Shown here piece after piece: positions 43,411 to 51,659 of a stretch of 64,000 bases of DNA; the first letter of the stretch is position 1; every line of letters begins with the position of its first letter. The stretch is from Candidatus Binataceae bacterium. GTDB taxonomy: Bacteria; Desulfobacterota; Binatia; Binatales; Binataceae. A model generated the notes under the pieces. That model did no database searches. It saw only the letters and a program-made list of their open reading frames with translations, and was not told the origin of the DNA. The stretch is taken from positions 1 to 64,000 of the forward strand of contig DASXMJ010000038.1 of the NCBI GenBank assembly GCA_036495685.1. The letters are read 5' to 3'. Both the position numbers and the translations under genes were made by a program.

Positions 43411-45426
43411 ATGTCGCAGCTGGGAAGTTTATCACTGCTTATCGCGCTGCTGCTTGCGGTTTATTCGATTGGCGCCAATCTCTACGGGGCACGCAAACAG
43501 CGCGCGGATTTTCTGGCCAGTGCGCGGCATGCGCTGTGGGCAATGTGTGCGCTGGTCACGCTGGCGGTGATCGCTCTGTGGTCCGGACTGCTCAGTTCAG
43601 ATTTCTCGCTCGAATACGTGGCAGCCTACTCCAGTACCACGCTTCCGACCCCGTACAAGTTCGCCGCGCTGTGGGGTGGACAGCAGGGCTCGCTTCTGTT
43701 CTGGACCTGGCTCCTTTCAATCTTTACTTCGATTGCGGCATTCCAGAATCGGCGGCGCAATCCAGAGATTGCTCCATACGCAGGCGCCGTACTTGCCCTG
43801 GTCGCGGTCTTCTTCCTCGGGATGCTCAATTTCGTCACGCGGCCCTTCGATGCGCTTAGCCTGGTGCCCAGCGAGGGGACCGACCTTAACCCGCTGCTGC
43901 AGAACTACTGGATGGCGATTCATCCGCCGTCCCTCTACACCGGCTACGTCAGTTCAACAGTCCCTTTCGCGTTCGGGGCCGCCGCCCTGATCACCGGCAA
44001 GCTCGACGATTCGTGGATTCGCTCGACCCGCCGATGGGCAATCTTTTCGTGGTTCTTTCTTACGCTTGGCAACCTGTTCGGCGCGCGATGGGCTTACGAG
44101 GTGCTGGGGTGGGGGGGCTACTGGGCCTGGGATCCGGTAGAGAACGCCGCCTTCATGCCGTGGCTGGTAATGACCGCCTACCTGCATTCGGTGATGATCC
44201 AGGAGCGCAAGGACATGCTCAAGGTGTGGAACCTCGCGCTTATCGGACTGGCATTCGCCCTGACCATCTTCGGCACGTTCATCACCCGCAGCGGCGTCAT
44301 CTCATCGGTTCATTCATTCACGCAATCCGGCCTTGGACCATACTTCCTGAGCTTCCTCATTCTCGTCGTCGTTGCGTATACGGGGCTGCTCATCTTCCGA
44401 TCGCGCGACTTGCGCAGCCCTGCCGAATTCGAATCGTACCTCTCGCGGGAGGCTGCGTTTCTATTCAACAACCTAGTCCTGGTTGGCATCGCGTTCGCGG
44501 TTTTTTGGGGGACGATTTTCCCGGTACTGTCCGAAGCCGTTCGCGGCGTGAAGATCACCGTCGGGCCGCCGTTCTTCAACCAGGTCAATGGACCACTCGC
44601 GCTCGCACTGATCTTCCTGATGGGGGTTGGCCCCTTGATCGCCTGGCGACGCACCACGCCCCGCAATCTCATCCAAAGCTTCGCCGCTCCCGCCACCCTC
44701 GGCCTGGCCGCCGGACTGCTGGCTTTTGCCTTTCATATCCGCGCTTGGTACGTGCTGGCGGCGCTGTCGGTAGCCGCGTTCGTGATGGGTACGATAATCG
44801 TCGAGTTCCGCCGCGGGGTGAGTGCACGCCGGCACATGATTGGTGAGGCACCTGCGACCGCCCTGGTCAACCTGGTTGCAAAGAACAATCGCCGCTACGG
44901 CGGATACATCATTCACGTCGGCGTGATTGTCGCATTCGTGGGAATCGTCGGGTCAGCGTTCTTCAAGACCGAAGTGAAGAAGACGGTAACTCAGGGGCAG
45001 AGCTTTGCGGTGGGTCCCTACCGGCTCCAGTACCTCGGGGTTCTTCCGATCGATACACCGCATCTGGAGAGCGCGACGGCGAACCTTCTCGTGAGCCGTG
45101 ATGGGCGCGAAGTCGCGCAGATGGCGCCGGCCAAGCTTTTCTACAAGCGTCAGCAACAGCCCGCTACCAAAGTGGCAATCCGATCGACGCCGTTCGCGGA
45201 CCTTTACGTAGTCTTAGCCGGCCTCGATGACAGCGGAAGGCAGGCCACTTTCGAGGTGTTTCTTACTCCACTGGTGTTCTGGCTTTGGGGAGGCGGACTG
45301 CTGATGGTGTTGGGCACGGTAGTCGTGATGTGGCCGAACGTCCGCGAGCGCGCCGCAATCGCCGTGGCCCTGCGTAGTGCCGCTGATTCCCAAATAGCGG
45401 GCGAACCGGCGCCAGGCGGAGACTGA
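43411..45426 (+). CDS. ccmF: Cytochrome c heme lyase CcmF
   Basis: This 671-residue polytopic protein has about 14-15 helices. The heme-handling WWD region reads GWGGYWAWDPVENAAFMPW, and conserved His residues flank it (MAIHPPSLYTGYVSS; YIIHVGVIVAF). CcmF takes heme from CcmE and joins it to apocytochrome Cys residues in the periplasm. The start lies 6 bp after the ccmE stop. Length is typical of bacterial CcmF. Confidence 0.95.
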   Translation: MSQLGSLSLLIALLLAVYSIGANLYGARKQRADFLASARHALWAMCALVTLAVIALWSGLLSSDFSLEYVAAYSSTTLPTPYKFAALWGGQQGSLLFWTWLLSIFTSIAAFQNRRRNPEIAPYAGAVLALVAVFFLGMLNFVTRPFDALSLVPSEGTDLNPLLQNYWMAIHPPSLYTGYVSSTVPFAFGAAALITGKLDDSWIRSTRRWAIFSWFFLTLGNLFGARWAYEVLGWGGYWAWDPVENAAFMPWLVMTAYLHSVMIQERKDMLKVWNLALIGLAFALTIFGTFITRSGVISSVHSFTQSGLGPYFLSFLILVVVAYTGLLIFRSRDLRSPAEFESYLSREAAFLFNNLVLVGIAFAVFWGTIFPVLSEAVRGVKITVGPPFFNQVNGPLALALIFLMGVGPLIAWRRTTPRNLIQSFAAPATLGLAAGLLAFAFHIRAWYVLAALSVAAFVMGTIIVEFRRGVSARRHMIGEAPATALVNLVAKNNRRYGGYIIHVGVIVAFVGIVGSAFFKTEVKKTVTQGQSFAVGPYRLQYLGVLPIDTPHLESATANLLVSRDGREVAQMAPAKLFYKRQQQPATKVAIRSTPFADLYVVLAGLDDSGRQATFEVFLTPLVFWLWGGGLLMVLGTVVVMWPNVRERAAIAVALRSAADSQIAGEPAPGGD

Positions 45427-45428
45427 GC

Positions 45429-45941
45429 ATGAAGCGGCTAGCCTTTTATGCCGCTCCGCTGGGCGGTTTGGCGCTGGTGTTTTCATTTGCCTTGGGTGGT
45501 GATCTCGCCGTTCGCGCGGCCGAGCGGCCGACTCTAGCCGCCATCAGCCAAGGCCTCACTTGCCAATGCGGATGTGGCTTGACCGTCGCCAACTGCAACC
45601 ATCCGACCTGCAGTTTTTCCGTCCCCGTGCGGGAGCAGATTGAAGCGATGATCGGCAAGGGCAAGTCAGGAACTCAAATTATCGCTTTCTATCGTCAGAA
45701 GTACGGCGAAAAAATCCTCTCTGCTCCGACCACCGAGGGCTTCAACCTGGTGGCGTGGGTGATGCCGTTCCTCGTCGTGGTGCTGGGCGGCGCCCTCATC
45801 GTCTATACGGCAAATCGATGGCGTTCGCTCCACGCGGCAGGCGATACCAGCGCGGTGCCGAGTCCCGAGTCTGACGCCGCCCCCCAATTCGATGCTGAGC
45901 TGAAAGATCGGCTCGCGCATGAGATTCGGGAGCGCACTTGA
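45429..45941 (+). CDS. ccmH: CcmH-type cytochrome c biogenesis protein, Cys-rich
   Basis: This 170-residue protein has a signal or anchor helix, a thiol domain and a second membrane helix (LVAWVMPFLVVVLGGAL). The usual redox motif LRCxxCQN is here LTCQCGCGLTVANCNH followed by TC, giving five Cys within 17 residues. The helical remainder (VREQIEAMIGKGKSGTQIIAFYRQKYG) fits CcmH/CycL. It reduces apocytochrome thiols before heme attachment. It begins two bases after the ccmF stop. Confidence 0.85.
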   Translation: MKRLAFYAAPLGGLALVFSFALGGDLAVRAAERPTLAAISQGLTCQCGCGLTVANCNHPTCSFSVPVREQIEAMIGKGKSGTQIIAFYRQKYGEKILSAPTTEGFNLVAWVMPFLVVVLGGALIVYTANRWRSLHAAGDTSAVPSPESDAAPQFDAELKDRLAHEIRERT

Positions 45942-45944
45942 GCC

Positions 45945-46409
45945 GTGGCATACCTGGCTGCCGCCATGATCATCGCTGGAGTTGCGTTGTTTGTCGCGGC
46001 TCCGCTAGGCGGCGGGTTTTTCCCCCGGCGGCAAAGGGGCTCAAGCGAGGTTGACCGCGAACGGCTCGAGCATGATCGCGGCCTGGCAGTGCAGGGGCTG
46101 CGCGAACTCGAATTCGACCGCGAGATGGGTAAGCTTTCCGAGTCCGACTATAAGTCGCTCTACACCACCCTGGAACAACGCGCCCTCAAGGCCATGGCCG
46201 CTCTGGAGAGATTCCGAGTCGACCCGCCGCGTGGGAAAGGATCGGTCCGGAGGATCGAATCCGCGCGAGGTGCCGTTGGCGCACCGCGTGTCGCGCCGCG
46301 CGAGATCAACTTTTGTCCGCAATGCGGCGCCCGCTGCCCCGCCGACTCCCAGTTCTGCGGGGAATGTGGTGTCAGGTTGCGGCCGCGCGACCACGACCGG
46401 GCGAGCTGA
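45945..46409 (+). CDS. CcmI-like protein with C-terminal zinc ribbon
   Basis: This is 154 residues from GTG 45945. An N-terminal membrane helix is followed by a helical segment (GLAVQGLRELEFDREMGKLS) like the first part of CcmI, which normally carries a TPR domain after it. Here the TPR is replaced by a short linker and a zinc ribbon FCPQCGARC...FCGECGVRL. Its place directly after ccmH in the Ccm operon supports an apocytochrome-handling or docking role. Which side of the membrane the ribbon faces is not certain. Confidence 0.75.
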   Translation: MAYLAAAMIIAGVALFVAAPLGGGFFPRRQRGSSEVDRERLEHDRGLAVQGLRELEFDREMGKLSESDYKSLYTTLEQRALKAMAALERFRVDPPRGKGSVRRIESARGAVGAPRVAPREINFCPQCGARCPADSQFCGECGVRLRPRDHDRAS

Positions 46410-46412
46410 CGC

Positions 46413-47120
46413 ATGGCCGCACCGGTTATCGAAACCCACGCCCTGGGCAAGACTTTCGGCCTAACTCCGGTCTTGCAGGAGACCGAGTTCAAGCTCAGCC
46501 CGGGACGGGGCGCCATTGTGATCGGCGGCAACGGCTGCGGGAAATCCACGCTGCTCTCAATCTTCGCCGGACTGGTCGCGCCCAGCGACGGCTATGCCTT
46601 GGTCTTTGGTGAAGACCCCCGCCGTTTCGCGCCGCGTTATCGCCGGCGAATCGGAATGATGTCGCATCAGAGCTTTCTCTATCCCAATCTCACCGCGCGC
46701 GAGAATCTGGAATTTTACGCGCGGCTCTACGAAGTTTCTGCGCCGCGCGACGTGGCGGAGTCATGGCTTGCACGGCTCGGGCTGGCTGATTCGGCCGGCG
46801 ATCGCGTAAGAACTTTTTCCCGGGGGATGGAGCAGCGGCTGGCCGCCGCACGCGCGATGATTCACGGGCCATCACTGCTGTTGCTCGATGAACCTTTCGC
46901 GGGCTTGGATCCAGACGGAGCGGCCCGGGTGCGAACGCTTATCAAATCGGCTCTCGAGGAAGGATGCTCGATAGTCGCAACCGCGCATACTCCGTTCGCG
47001 GTCGAGGGCATCGAGTTCGAGGTTTACGAAATCGTGCGCGGACAGGTCGTGCCCTGCCAGGAAGAAGACCTACCCCGCAGGGGGCGCCTGCGTTCGCTAC
47101 TCAGGCCCAGGCCTTCATGA
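46413..47120 (+). CDS. ccmA: Heme exporter ATP-binding protein CcmA
   Basis: This 235-residue ABC ATPase has Walker A GGNGCGKST, a signature-like FSRGMEQRL in place of LSGGQ, and Walker B LLLLDEPFAGLD, followed by the switch His in TAHT. With CcmB, CcmC and CcmD it powers release of heme-loaded CcmE. It starts three bases after the CcmI-like stop and overlaps ccmB by four bases (ATGA). Confidence 0.93.
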   Translation: MAAPVIETHALGKTFGLTPVLQETEFKLSPGRGAIVIGGNGCGKSTLLSIFAGLVAPSDGYALVFGEDPRRFAPRYRRRIGMMSHQSFLYPNLTARENLEFYARLYEVSAPRDVAESWLARLGLADSAGDRVRTFSRGMEQRLAAARAMIHGPSLLLLDEPFAGLDPDGAARVRTLIKSALEEGCSIVATAHTPFAVEGIEFEVYEIVRGQVVPCQEEDLPRRGRLRSLLRPRPS

Positions 47121-47788
47121 ACGCGTTTCTCGCAATCCTGCGCAAGGACCTGATACTCGAGCTGCGCGGTGGGCGAAGCACCACGGCGCTGGTGTCGCTT
47201 GCCCTGTTGGTGCTGGTGGTACTGACCTTCGCGCTCGACCGGACTGCCGGCGGGGGTCCCGCTACCGCCGCGGGCGCGCTTTGGATTGCACTGGTTTTCG
47301 CCGGAATGCTTGGCGCGACGAGGGTGATGGTTGCGGAACACGAAAACGGGTGTCTTCGTGCACTGCTCTTGAGCCCGGTCGACCGCGCCATCCTCTATGC
47401 GGCCAAGCTGACCGCTTCGACCACTTTCATGATCGCCGCTGCCCTGGCGGCGACAATCATGGCGATGCTCTTTTTCAATCTTGAGTTTTCCGACTCACTC
47501 GTGACCCTGGCGATCGCGCTGATCTTGGGTGCGCTAGGGTTCTCCGCGCTCGCGACTCTACTGGCGGCCATATCGATTCGTGCGCGGGGCGGAGAGTTGT
47601 TGTTGCCGCTGCTAATCGTGCCGCTCTTTGTGCCCGCTCTGATAGCGGGTGTAAAAGCCAGCGCGGCAGCGTTGTCGGGTGCTCCTCTTGCCGCTGCGCG
47701 CGAGTGGGTCGGAATTCTTGTCGCCTTCGATGTGCTGTTTATCGCTGCCGGCTATTTGTTGTTTGAACACGTGGTGGGAGAAGAGTAG
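47117..47788 (+). CDS. ccmB: Heme exporter membrane protein CcmB
   Basis: The start is ATG 47117 in the ATGA overlap with ccmA; earlier in-frame codons lie inside ccmA. This is 223 residues with six helices, starting MNAFLAILRKDLILELRGG, the CcmB amphipathic entry. The region VMVAEHENGCLRALLLSPVDR is the conserved coupling loop that docks with CcmA. It works with CcmC as the membrane part of the CcmAB ABC complex. Confidence 0.92.
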   Translation: MNAFLAILRKDLILELRGGRSTTALVSLALLVLVVLTFALDRTAGGGPATAAGALWIALVFAGMLGATRVMVAEHENGCLRALLLSPVDRAILYAAKLTASTTFMIAAALAATIMAMLFFNLEFSDSLVTLAIALILGALGFSALATLLAAISIRARGGELLLPLLIVPLFVPALIAGVKASAAALSGAPLAAAREWVGILVAFDVLFIAAGYLLFEHVVGEE

Positions 47789-47792
47789 GGCG

Positions 47793-48500
47793 ATGAACCG
47801 GCGTCTTTACGGTGCGCTCGGCCTGTCCGCGTTGACCGCGATGCTGGTCGCTCTGTACATGGTGTTCGTGTGGGTGCCGACCGAGGCGGACCAGGGCATC
47901 GTGCAGCGCATCTTCTATTTCCACGTGCCGTGCGCCTGGGTCGCATTCGCGTCCTTCGGACTCGTCGCGATCGCAGGAATTTTCTACCTCTGGATGGGCG
48001 CACAAATTTGGGACGATCTCGGTTATGCCGCGGTCGAAATCGGCATGCTGTTCTGTACCCTGGTGCTCATCACTGGATCCCTTTGGGCAAAACCCATTTG
48101 GGGTACCTGGTGGACCTGGGATTCCCGCCTCACCACCACCTTCGTGCTGTGGTTGATGTATGGCGGCTACTTGATGCTGCGGACGATCGCGGACGACACG
48201 CAGCAAATCGCGAGGTTTGCCGCGGTGATCGGAATCGTGGCGGCGCTCGACGTGCCGGTAGTGATCGTCTCGGTGCGGCTGTGGCGAACTATTCATCCCG
48301 CCGTGCTCGTCACCCGCCAGGGTGGCCACGGTCTGGAGGATCCCCGCATGGTGGTGACGCTGCTGGTTTCGCTGGCGGCCTTCACCCTGCTCTTTGCGTG
48401 GCTCCTGCTGCTGCGCTTTTCCGAGCTCAGGATGCGCACGCGCCTGGCGGCGCTGGCCCGGGAAATCGCCCTCGCTCGTTTTCGCGCCGGCGCAGCGTAA
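47793..48500 (+). CDS. ccmC: Heme handling protein CcmC
   Basis: The start is ATG 47793 (MNRRLYGALG), giving 235 residues with six helices. The tryptophan-rich heme motif reads IWGTWWTWDSRLT, flanked by His residues in FYFHVPCAWV and RTIHPAVL. CcmC places heme on CcmE. It lies 4 bp after the ccmB stop and 15 bp before the CcmD-like gene. Confidence 0.94.
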   Translation: MNRRLYGALGLSALTAMLVALYMVFVWVPTEADQGIVQRIFYFHVPCAWVAFASFGLVAIAGIFYLWMGAQIWDDLGYAAVEIGMLFCTLVLITGSLWAKPIWGTWWTWDSRLTTTFVLWLMYGGYLMLRTIADDTQQIARFAAVIGIVAALDVPVVIVSVRLWRTIHPAVLVTRQGGHGLEDPRMVVTLLVSLAAFTLLFAWLLLLRFSELRMRTRLAALAREIALARFRAGAA

Positions 48501-48515
48501 ACCGGGAAGCTCACG

Positions 48516-48701
48516 ATGGAACACCTCGGCTACCTATTCGTGGCGTACAGCATCATCTTCGCGGCGATCTTTCTGTACGTCGCATTCATCTGGCGTCGCC
48601 AGTCGTTCCTCGAACGCGAGCTGGACGTGCTCCGTAAGCGCCTCGACGCCCTAAATGACTTGAAGGCGGGCGAAGAGGCTCCCTCGGATCGTTCCTCGTA
48701 G
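48516..48701 (+). CDS. ccmD: CcmD-like small membrane protein
   Basis: This is 61 residues with one transmembrane helix (LFVAYSIIFAAIFLYVAFIW), then a basic and coiled stretch (RRQSFLERELDVLRKRLDAL). CcmD proteins are poorly conserved but have this layout and this position after ccmC. It helps release CcmE from CcmABC. It is the last gene of the Ccm operon. Confidence 0.85.
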   Translation: MEHLGYLFVAYSIIFAAIFLYVAFIWRRQSFLERELDVLRKRLDALNDLKAGEEAPSDRSS

Positions 48702-48772
48702 CGGACTCCCGATTTCTCAACTACACTTGCGCGGCGCAGATTCGTGCGCATCTTTGAATACGGACCACCTGG

Positions 48773-49867
48773 ATGGAGTTCCGCGACTACTACAAGGTTC
48801 TGGGCGTCGAGCGTGCCGCCAGTGAAGCCGACATCAAGAGCGCCTATCGCAAACTCGCCCGCAAACATCATCCCGACGTCAATCCTGGAAACAAGGACGC
48901 CGAAAAACAGTTCAAGGAAATCAACGAGGCCTACCAGGTCCTGAGCGACCCGGCCAAGCGCAAGAAGTACGACGAACTCGGCGCGGACTGGGAACACGGC
49001 GTCTCCCAGGAGGAGATGATGCGCCGGTACGCGCGCGAGGCGGCCGCGGGCGGCCGCGGCGACGATGCGCACTTCGGAGCGGGCGATTTCAGCGATTTCT
49101 TTGAGCAGTTTTTCGGGGGTGCATCTGAACGGTTTCGCGCGGGTGGCGGAGTGCACGGATTTGGCTTTTCCGCCGAGCCGGTGCGGGCTCCCGACCTCCG
49201 CGCAGAAGTTCAAGTAAACCTTTATGATGCGATCAAGGGTGCCCGCCGCCGGCTGGAGATGGTGGCACAGGACGAATGTTCCACGTGCGGCGGCTCCGGT
49301 ATCGTCACCAGTGAGCAACGGCAGGGGAAAAACCGCATCATCCAGGCTGCGCGCGCCTGCCAAACCTGCGGCGGCGCCGGCGTCATACCGACCCCGCGCG
49401 TCCTGGAAGTGACCATTCCGGTCGGAGTCACTGACGGCACCCAGCTGCGCCTCAAGGGACAGGGCGGCCGCGGCACGCGCCCCGAGCTCAACGGCGATCT
49501 ATTTCTCATGGTTCGCATCGAGCCGCGTCCCCCATTCAACATTTCCGGACGGGACATCCGCTGCGAGCTGCCGGTATGGGACTACGAGGCGGCGCTGGGT
49601 GCCGAAGTCACCGCACCAACCCCCGACGGCCTCAGGGTATCGCTCAGGATTCCCGCCGCCTCGCAAACCGGGAGAGTGCTGCGGTTGCGGGGTCGCGGGA
49701 TTCCGGGCCGCGGCAAGGAAGCGGCGGGAGACCTGCTGTACGAAATCAAGGTACTCGCGCCGACCGATCTGAACGACGCCGAGCTCAAGCTCATGCAGCA
49801 GCTGGCCGAAAGCCGCCGCGCGCGGGCGGTCAAAGATCCGCGGATGGAAATGATGTCGAGGAGCTGA
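48773..49867 (+). CDS. DnaJ/CbpA-like co-chaperone with a half zinc finger
   Basis: This 364-residue protein has a J-domain (HPD in [10 protein letters not shown]) at residues 1-70, then a Gly-rich linker with FEQFFGGAS. The zinc region has only two CxxCxGxG repeats (CSTCGGSG and CQTCGGAG) instead of four, so it can bind one zinc. It ends with the two beta-barrel substrate domains. This is intermediate between DnaJ and CbpA. A MerR-type gene follows immediately. Confidence 0.9.
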   Translation: MEFRDYYKVLGVERAASEADIKSAYRKLARKHHPDVNPGNKDAEKQFKEINEAYQVLSDPAKRKKYDELGADWEHGVSQEEMMRRYAREAAAGGRGDDAHFGAGDFSDFFEQFFGGASERFRAGGGVHGFGFSAEPVRAPDLRAEVQVNLYDAIKGARRRLEMVAQDECSTCGGSGIVTSEQRQGKNRIIQAARACQTCGGAGVIPTPRVLEVTIPVGVTDGTQLRLKGQGGRGTRPELNGDLFLMVRIEPRPPFNISGRDIRCELPVWDYEAALGAEVTAPTPDGLRVSLRIPAASQTGRVLRLRGRGIPGRGKEAAGDLLYEIKVLAPTDLNDAELKLMQQLAESRRARAVKDPRMEMMSRS

Positions 49868-49873
49868 TGGCTC

Positions 49874-50176
49874 ATGCCCAAACGCGGAGTCCGCAATCGT
49901 AAATCGTCGCGCGCCGCTGAGGGCACCCATGTCCTGATCAGTCGAAGTGCGTTCTGCACCATGATCGGGGTTACTGAGCGCCAGCTCTCGGTCTGGGAAC
50001 AGGAAGAATTGCTGGTTCCAGCGCAACTCCTCGATTCCGCGGGAAAGGCTCAGGCGCTTTACGATCGTTCCGCGCTGGAACGCGCGCGCCTGATTCGCAC
50101 TTTGGAACAGGAACTTGAGGTCAACCTGCCCGGTATCGGTATCATCCTCCAGTTGCTGGACCGCATGAGCCGCTAG
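49874..50176 (+). CDS. MerR-family regulator / chaperone modulator (HspR- or CbpM-like)
   Basis: This is 100 residues with a winged helix-turn-helix (ISRSAFCTMIGVTERQLSVW) and C-terminal helix (LERARLIRTLEQELEVNLPGIGIIL). The MerR recognition part is recognisable, but a typical effector-binding Cys set is absent. Located six bases after the DnaJ-like gene, it is probably either the HspR-like repressor of the chaperone genes or a CbpM-type J-domain inhibitor. The sequence alone does not separate these. Confidence 0.8.
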   Translation: MPKRGVRNRKSSRAAEGTHVLISRSAFCTMIGVTERQLSVWEQEELLVPAQLLDSAGKAQALYDRSALERARLIRTLEQELEVNLPGIGIILQLLDRMSR

Positions 50177-50221
50177 CGGTAAGTTGCTCGGTCGGATGGC
50201 GGCGCATAGGCTTGCTAGAAG

Positions 50222-51622
50222 ATGAGTCAGCGGCAGCGGAAAGCATTCCTCGCCGAGATGAAGCACAGTCTCGAGCGCGTTGGTGTGCGTCCTGGGTCGG
50301 CGATTCTGGTCGCGCTGTCGGGCGGGGCCGACTCCGTCTCACTGCTGCACGCGCTGGTCGAATTACGCGTATCGTGCGGCTTTCGGCTTGCGGCCGCACA
50401 TCTTAATCATGCCCTTCGCGGCGACGAGTCCGATCGCGATCAATGCTTCTGCCATGACTTATGCAGTCGACTGAACGTTGACTTCATTTTTGAACGAGCA
50501 ACCGCGCTTGCGCCGCAGATGCCGAACCTCGAGGAAGCCGCCCGCCAGGCTCGCCATGAATTTCTGGACCGTGCCGCAGTCCAGACCGGCAGCGAATATG
50601 TCGCGGTAGGACATCACGCCGATGACCAGGCGGAAACCGTTTTGATGCGGTTGCTGCGCGGCGCGGGGATTGCCGGGCTGTCTGCGATGGCCGAAACCGG
50701 CCCGGGTCGTTTGATCCGCCCGCTGCTCTCGCTGAGCCGCCGCGATATCTTGAGCTACCTCGAGGAGATCGGCGCGAGCTTCGTCACCGACGCTAGCAAT
50801 TTCTCTTCTGCATTGCTGCGCAATCGCATTCGGCACGATCTGCTGCCGACACTCAATCGCGAATACGTGCCGGGCACCTCGAAGCGGCTCGCAGCGCTCG
50901 CCGCCGAGATGCAGTCTGTCGATAGTTTCCTGTCCCGCGCTGCCGCCCGGGAGCTCTCCGGAATGTTGCCAGTCGAAGGCGAACTTGACTTGTCCCGCTT
51001 TGCGCGGGTCGATGCTGCGCTGCGGATCCCCGTATTGCGACAGTATCTGGCCACGCAGTTGGGAAGTCTGCGCCGTCTGAACCGCGATCACCTGGAGGGT
51101 CTGAACCACCTGTGCCTTGCGGGGCCCGCCAACGGGGAAATTTCGCTTCCTGGTGGACGGCACGCAGTCCGTCAATATGATCGGCTGCGGATTACCAGTC
51201 GCGCGCCGGTTCTGCACCCGAAATTTTCTACCGCACTGGCTTTCGAAGGCACCACCGAGATCGCAGAGGCGGGGCTTGCATTCGAGGCGAGCCTGGTCGG
51301 GGCGGGGCAGGTAGCCATGCCCGCGGACCATTCATCGGCCCTCTTCGATATTGAGGCCATCGCCGCCGACGGGCTAACCGCCCGGAACTTCAAGCCCGGA
51401 GATAGGATTCGGCCGCTTGGGATGACTGGCACCCGCAAGGTGAAAGACGTGTTCATCGATAGAAAACTGCCGCCCCCATTGCGTGGCAGGTTTCCAGTAG
51501 TCGCCATGGGAACGCGGATTGTGTGGCTGCCTGGCATCTTGCGCGGGGACGGCGCGCTGGTCTCAACCGCCAGCGAAACCGTTTTGCATGTGAGGGCTCG
51601 GCATCTTGATTCGTCAGAGTAA
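50222..51622 (+). CDS. tilS: tRNA(Ile)-lysidine synthetase
   Basis: This 466-residue protein has the PP-loop motif VALSGGADSVSLL (about residues 29-41), conserved HHADDQAETVLMRLLRG, and a C-terminal TilS substrate domain with RNFKPGDRIRPLGMTG and VKDVFIDRK. It converts C34 of tRNA-Ile(CAU) to lysidine with ATP and lysine; essential. It is followed 37 bp later by ftsH, a very common order in bacteria. Confidence 0.94.
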   Translation: MSQRQRKAFLAEMKHSLERVGVRPGSAILVALSGGADSVSLLHALVELRVSCGFRLAAAHLNHALRGDESDRDQCFCHDLCSRLNVDFIFERATALAPQMPNLEEAARQARHEFLDRAAVQTGSEYVAVGHHADDQAETVLMRLLRGAGIAGLSAMAETGPGRLIRPLLSLSRRDILSYLEEIGASFVTDASNFSSALLRNRIRHDLLPTLNREYVPGTSKRLAALAAEMQSVDSFLSRAAARELSGMLPVEGELDLSRFARVDAALRIPVLRQYLATQLGSLRRLNRDHLEGLNHLCLAGPANGEISLPGGRHAVRQYDRLRITSRAPVLHPKFSTALAFEGTTEIAEAGLAFEASLVGAGQVAMPADHSSALFDIEAIAADGLTARNFKPGDRIRPLGMTGTRKVKDVFIDRKLPPPLRGRFPVVAMGTRIVWLPGILRGDGALVSTASETVLHVRARHLDSSE

Positions 51623-51659
51623 TGATTGCGCGCGAATTAACTAGCGTGATACGCTTTTT

